The position numbers and the translations under genes were made by a program. Below are positions 59,257 to 64,000 of a stretch of 64,000 nt of DNA, in pieces. The DNA is from Hyaloperonospora brassicae (taxonomy: Eukaryota > Oomycota > Peronosporomycetes > Peronosporales > Peronosporaceae), in the NCBI GenBank assembly GCA_947650285.1, contig CANTFL010001182.1:1-64000 (forward strand). The letters are read 5' to 3'. The notes below the pieces were generated by a model. The model worked only from the letters and a program-made list of their open reading frames with translations, was not told where the DNA came from and made no database searches. Every line of letters begins with the position of its first letter. The stretch's first letter is position 1.

Positions 59257-60044
59257 AGTCCTTCAGAAGTCTGCCTGAGCTCAGCAGCTTCTAAACATCT
59301 CTCTTCCTGTGATTCATACCAACGGGTGAAAGCCGACGCTCACGCATTTTTACAGATCACCGGGCGTATTGTCCGCCTGACTAGAAGAATTACGATGCCC
59401 TCGGCTGAGGCCCACCGGCTTGTCGCTCGGCAAGCCTTTCAACGGTGCCGTCTATTGGTTCACCGGCTTGTCGACGACGAGACTCCTTCCTTCGCTAGTA
59501 GCGAGCGCTGCCCAACCCGGGCCTTACTAACTCTTGGCGCTACCAGTCGATACCTCTACAAGCTATACCTCTCGAGATTCGACGGCAGGCATAATCTAGC
59601 CCACGCAGAGTCTTACCTTAAGTGTACGCGTGTCTTGAACTTAGAAAAGTCTGCACTGTATTGGTTTATCTCTTTTGCTTTCTCGCCGAACCAGTTTGAA
59701 TGGATCTCTGTACTTCCCTAGTTCCCATACAAATAATGTGATGAATCTGTCGCTCGATCTTCCCGCATTCTGCTATACCCTTGAAACGCCGACACCCGAG
59801 TTGCCGACACTTGAGTCGCCGATACCCGAGTCTCCGACACCCGAGTCGCTGGCACTTCAGTACCCGACACCCAAGTCGCCGACCTTTTATTCGCCGACCC
59901 TTAACTCGCCGACACTTAAGTCGCCGACACTTAAGTCGCCAATAATCGATTAGCCGACCTATCCGTTGTCGCTCGAGTCGCCGACACTTCATTCGACGAC
60001 CCTTAAGTTGCCGAACTAATATCCCGGGAATGAAATTCTCTACA
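59257..60044 (-). repeat. Element G 5' LTR
   Basis: 788 bp shared with the left copy; one additional 15-bp minisatellite unit and about six substitutions. In minus orientation it starts TGTAGAGAAT at 60044. TGGGATCTCAG shortly beyond its inner edge (minus strand) is a possible primer-binding site. Confidence 0.87.
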
Positions 60045-60689
60045 CCACACCAGCCGCGTCATGGGAATCTTTGTACGCAAAGGTGGAACGGATTCTGTAA
60101 ACATGTAATAAGTGAAATCTGTTTATCAGTCAGACGAAGTGTTTTTAAGAGTGCCGTACGGTTGACTATTTGGGAAATCGAGTGTCGATGGATGGTCTAG
60201 GGGATTAACCGAAGGACCTAAAATAGTTGGTCAACATCCCGTTTCTTAACACGCTGCGAGCTATTCAATCTTTCATCGGGAGCTTGAATTACTACCACCG
60301 CTATATTGAGGATTTTGCGGTGTACGACGCTGTGCTATACGAGCTCAGGGACTCAGATTTCCTAGAGATCGGCCGATCTCAACTTGCGTCATGTGATAAA
60401 TGGTCGACCAAAAACCGATGGAAGGAAGCTAAGGCTGCTTTCAATATGCTGATAGCTAAGATAGCTACAGCCTCCATGCTTAAACATTTCGACCCGGATC
60501 TCCCTCTCGTGATCGTAGTCTATGCTAATAATTTAGCTGTCTCAGCGGCCCTGATACAGAAGTATGGAGGCGTGTATTGTCCGGTAGCATTTTTTAGCAT
60601 AACTTTGAAGCTCAATGAGCTTAATTACGGGACAGTGGAAAAGGATGTGCTGGCGTTACTACATGTTTTGGATGTATACGTTACTACAC
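60045..60689 (+). pseudogene. pol: Element F connection - RNase H (3' part)
   Basis: Continuation of the RT interrupted at 45823. 60045-60226 encodes the connection (SWESLYAKVERIL) with stops; the frame 60227-60697 has IQSFIGSLNYYHRYIEDFAV and the RNase H start LPLVIVVYANNLAVSAALIQ. The usual first Asp is Asn/absent, as in element G. ELNYGTVEKDVLALLHVL follows. The coding ends where the LTR of element H begins. Confidence 0.82.
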
Positions 60690-62317
60690 GGTGGTGAAGT
60701 GGTGATCTCTCTTTTGAGGAATCGATCCCAACTCTTTACTGGCGCCCAGACGACCGACTAACGGAGGAGGTTGTCCGATTCCGTGTTCTTGATTGCCTTC
60801 CTCACCTTTTGTACCCGTCGGTCGGGCGGGTTGCACTCTTCCAGGTGGACTCGTGTTAATGGAAAACTTGACCGTGTTTGCGATGGGGTCGAGATTCGAT
60901 CACGGTGTGGAAATCTTCACACCACGATCGGGGTTGGTGTGGTCACGTGGAATTTGTCACGCAACCACTTGTATGCTTGTGGGATTCTCGATATGAGTCA
61001 CCCTGATCTGTAACAGATCGCCTTGTCCAAATGTAGACCTTGATTTGCGAGCCTTCTGACCACTTGAGCCGTCTCGCGATCTTGGGTGCTCAACCACAAA
61101 GACTTTCCTGCGTCCAGTCGCAGTTCGGGTGTTGTTTGAGATATCTTGATCCCTGGCCAAACAATCCAGGGATATCACTTGATTAAAGTATGTAAACCTT
61201 TCCTTGACGTCGGGTGGCCAATGATCCACCCGGAGGAGAAGTCGACATGTGTACTTTGAAGCAAATTGAACTCTGTTTAATGTTGACCAATCAAACCCAA
61301 CAACCCTATCCCTATTTTCATGTCTTGGACATCGTTTGCCACATATCGCTCTCTCTAGACGGTAGCGATCTTGTACTTGCGTGGCCCACACCTGATATGC
61401 TTGTCTGATCGCGATCACATACCTGATGAATGATCCCGATCTCGATCGCTTCCTGATCCGCGATAACCTTGCTGATCGCGGATCACATGGTGTGCTCCAC
61501 ACCAACTTGATCGCGATCACTTACCTTATCAATGATACCGATCTCGATCGCTTCTTGATCGCGATAACCTTGCTGATCGCGGATCACACGGTGTGCTCCA
61601 CACCAACTTGATCGCGATCACATACCTGATCAATTATCGCGATCTCGATCGCTTCCTGATCGCGATAACCTTGCTGATCGCGATAACCTTGCTGATCGCG
61701 GATCACACGGTGTGCTCCACACCAACTTGATCGCGATCACATACCTGATCAATGATCGCGATCGCATACCTGATCACTGATCACGATCTTGACCACTAAT
61801 CACGATCTCGATCGTCATCTTGATCGCGATCGCCTTGCTGATCGCGGATCACACGGTGTGCTCCACACCAACTTGATCGCGATCACATACCTGATCAATG
61901 ATCGCGATCTCGATCGCTTCCTGATCGCGATAACCTTGCTGATCGCGGATCTCACGGTGTGCTCCACACCAACTTGATCGCGATCACTTACCTGATCAAT
62001 GATCGCGATCGCATACCTGATCGTTGATCACGATCTCGACCACTAATCACGATCTTGATCGTCATCTTGATCGCGATCTCCTTGCTGATCGCGGTTCCGT
62101 TCTTGATATACTGATCGCCAACGTTACCTTCCGCCTCATAACTTGATCCAAAATCGCAGGTCCCAACTTGCCCGACATGAAATCCATTTTAGTCTGACTG
62201 TCTAATGGACGCGATCTGACCAGATGTGGGATCGAGCAGACAACCGTTGACTGGCTCGGACATAACGAGAATGCGATCAGTTCCTATATAGCAAATTTAC
62301 ATAGTCGCTTTACCACA
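60690..62317 (-). repeat. Element H 3' LTR, F-related, minus orientation
   Basis: On the plus strand it begins GTGGTGAAG and ends CTTTACCACA, the reverse of the F-family tips. Colinear blocks with the reverse complement of the F LTR include GTGTGGAAATCTTCACACCA at about 60907 and GATC-rich segments. The purine run GGGGACGAC (minus strand) adjoins its inner edge at 62318-62326 as a polypurine tract. It cut the RNase H of element F. Confidence 0.8.
61420..62090. repeat. GATCGCGATC-rich tandem repeats in the H LTR
   Basis: Five units marked by GGTGTGCTCCACACC at 61489, 61590, 61709, 61855 and 61956 (spacing 101, 119, 146, 101). Each contains several GATCGCGATC palindromes. Unequal spacing comes from short internal duplications. 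Confidence 0.9.
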
Positions 62318-62408
62318 GTCGTCCCCTGTGCCGTTTGTCGCCATATAGTAACGATCTGACTGCGCACTTATCTTTTCGCTTGGTCAGTTCCTCGTGTTAA
62401 CTTGCGCC

Positions 62409-63898
62409 ATGTCGGCGACAAAACCTTCTGGCACCTCTTCTTCTCCCGTTCGGGTGAGTTGTCTCTTGGTCTTGGGTAGGTGACGCACGTCCGCGATACC
62501 AACTGGTCGTACGCCAGTTCGTACCCGCTTCTTCTCAGTACCCAGGTGACGACCGCTGCGTACGTTGATCGATTGACGATGGTCGGCATGGTCGCCGCTC
62601 TTTACGATAGCTTGGAGAGCTATGAGGAGATCGTGAGGCGTTATGGCTACCTTGAAGATGCCCTGAAAGAAGAGAAGCACCGCGGCGATCGCCTGGAGCA
62701 GGATTTGAACTAGTTACGTGAATTAGGGATCCAGTTGCGCGGATATGTCAAGCATCGTTTCGGTCCTTTGTTGTCCACTTTTTAAAAGGCCCGTCAGCAC
62801 AGCAAAGAATACGAAGGCGTCTTGAAAAATCAGGAGGATCGGTTGGCAAGGATTAACGCCTTGGCGAACGAGATCGAGCGCTTGGAGACCTCCCTGTCCG
62901 AAGCTATCTCTTCTGACTCAGACAAAAATTGGCGTGACCAGACTGCGGTTTGTGCGTCTCTCGAAGAGCAGTATCAGCAAGAGATCAGCTCGCTTGACCA
63001 GAAGTCGAAATCCCGGGTTTCGCAGCTTGAGTCGTTCCGGTCTCTCCGGGGCGCCGACGCGAAGAAGTACCAGGGCACCTCTGCTCGCGATCAGCAGAGG
63101 ATAGCCGATCTCGAGAAACAGATCGCGTCATTCTCTTCGCTGCGTGATCAACATGGCGAGAAGATCACGGATCAGAAGAGCAAACTGGATCGACTGCGCT
63201 AGGTGATGGCGGATTTCTACTCCGAAATGCGTGTCTTCAACGTAAGATCCAGGACGGGGAACATGCTCGTGATGTCGTGACCGCTGATCGTGATCTCGCT
63301 GTAGCTGATCGTGACCAACTTCGGGCTCATTTGGCTCAGCTAGCATCTGGTTGTCCATTTGTTACATCGTCAGTTTCAGCTTTTTCGGACGGCAAGCGTA
63401 GCTGGAGCGACAGTAACCAGGGTCTCCCGTCCAAGCGGTTCGGTTTTCCGGAGATTCCTCCCCTCTGACCCCGACCAGGACTTCGACTCGATCTATTCCC
63501 TCTAAGTCTTCTGCTGGGCCTACGCGATCATGTTCAGCCACGCGATCAGCTGATGCGGTGCAGACGGATGCTTCTAAGCCACGGGACAAGATCCAGCAAT
63601 CGGGCAAGCCTGCATAGCTAACCAAGCCAACCAATTTTACTTCGTTCTCGCGATCGGCCATGCCCACACGATCAACTAGGTCGGCTTCGGCGGAAATTCC
63701 GCACAATCATTTGAGTTGCTGCGAACGGTCGATCCTCCCAAGTCTACTGCATCCAAACCGGTAGCAGCCCCCGCACGCTTGCCTTCTCACGGGATCTCAG
63801 CTAGGTTAACGCGATCACCTAAATCCAAGCGATTGGTGTTGTCGAAGCGTTCATCCAGGGCGTGCCCAAAGAATCCTGCTGATCCTACTCCGGTTTAA
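62409..63898 (+). pseudogene. Element H opposite-strand coiled-coil gene
   Basis: An ATG at 62409 (MSATKPSGTSSSPVR) lies 92 bp inside the 3' LTR, reading into the element on the strand opposite to it. The frame of 62480-63202 (stops at 62711 and 62783) encodes a long coiled coil: ALYDSLESYEEIVRRYGYLE, INALANEIERLETSLSEAIS, QQRIADLEKQIASFSSLRDQ. Frames 63277-63468 and 63716-63898 are basic and Ser/Pro-rich (KSKRLVLSKRSSRACPKNPA). The element itself continues beyond the window. Architecture as in element G; function unknown. Confidence 0.55.
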
Positions 63899-64000
63899 GG
63901 GGCTCTGGTGACCTCCGCAAAGACGTCGCAAGAAGAGATGTAAAGTCGAGCGAATCCGAAAAATCGATTTCTTTCGTCATCCTACTTAAGCGATTCGTCC

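Larger units (their letters stand above)
45824..60044 (-). mobile_element. Element G: dual-RNase-H Ty3/gypsy element nested in F
   Basis: Minus-oriented. Reading right to left: 5' LTR (60044-59257), gag, protease, RT, RNase H, second RNase H, integrase, a 4.5-kb opposite-strand coding region, and 3' LTR (46754 to about 45824). It sits inside the RT of element F just after YIDD; the F reading resumes at 60045 (TTPAASWESLYAKVERIL). The LTRs are more than 99% identical by eye, so insertion is recent. No clean target duplication was found. Confidence 0.88.
39303..60689 (+). mobile_element. Element F: long-LTR Ty3/gypsy element, interrupted by G and cut by H
   Basis: Plus-oriented element with a 1,778-bp 5' LTR, gag, protease and RT up to about 45823, then a 14.2-kb insertion (element G), then connection/RNase H from 60045 to about 60689, where the minus-oriented LTR of element H begins. 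Integrase, second RNase H and 3' LTR are missing. Gag and pol are of the oomycete long-LTR type and differ from A, C and D. Confidence 0.85.

Noticed and set aside
45811..60049. Target duplication of element G
   Set aside because: Several 4-5 bp alignments were tried around both junctions (for example CTGTG and CCACA) and none matched.
61420..62090. CRISPR-like direct repeats
   Set aside because: Unequal spacing, repeats longer than spacers, inside a eukaryotic LTR.

Overview
The window reads as an oomycete (Peronosporales: Phytophthora or downy-mildew type) chromosome segment that is almost entirely transposable-element sequence. The evidence is one secreted effector-like gene with a signal peptide, a dEER motif and a W-Y helical module, preceded by a 14/16 match to the oomycete initiator consensus; chromodomain Ty3/gypsy elements; and Ty3/gypsy elements whose pol carries a second, plant/archaeal-like RNase H, a layout I recall being described for oomycete groups (Chronos, Archon). 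No rRNA, tRNA or bacterial gene was seen. I cannot name the species.

Layout. 1-951: tail of a long LTR, a truncated coiled-coil ORF on the minus strand, then nothing recognisable. 952-8442: element A, an old, badly decayed Ty3/gypsy chromovirus with CTTGC target duplications. 8443-9871: unassigned. 9872-10873 (minus): the effector-like gene, with an array of five 234-bp repeats (11024-12190) immediately upstream. 13793-21784: element C, a second Ty3/gypsy family with gag, protease, RT-RNase H, integrase and a long ORF on the opposite strand. 23374-26414: a pogo-like DDE transposase pseudogene split by a solo 1.76-kb LTR. 28386-36043: element D, a close relative of A with TTTGC target duplications and almost identical LTRs but broken ORFs. 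37183-39298: a large inverted repeat (643-bp arms, 830-bp spacer). 39303-60689: element F (1.78-kb LTR, dual-RNase-H type, plus strand), interrupted inside RT by element G (about 45824-60044, minus strand) and cut inside RNase H by element H (minus strand, 3' LTR 60690-62317), which runs off the right edge.

Most notable: all five elements whose 3' end is visible (A, C, D, G, H) carry an additional reading frame on the strand opposite to gag-pol. Where a start is visible it lies about 90-130 bp inside the 3' LTR. The frame reads towards pol and contains a coiled-coil segment. In A, C and D the coiled-coil overlaps the 3' end of pol, in the same relative phase in C and D. F and G also lack the usual first aspartate of their ordinary RNase H, and G has a second RNase H, as expected if the first became a structural connection domain. 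All coding annotations except the effector are of decayed copies.
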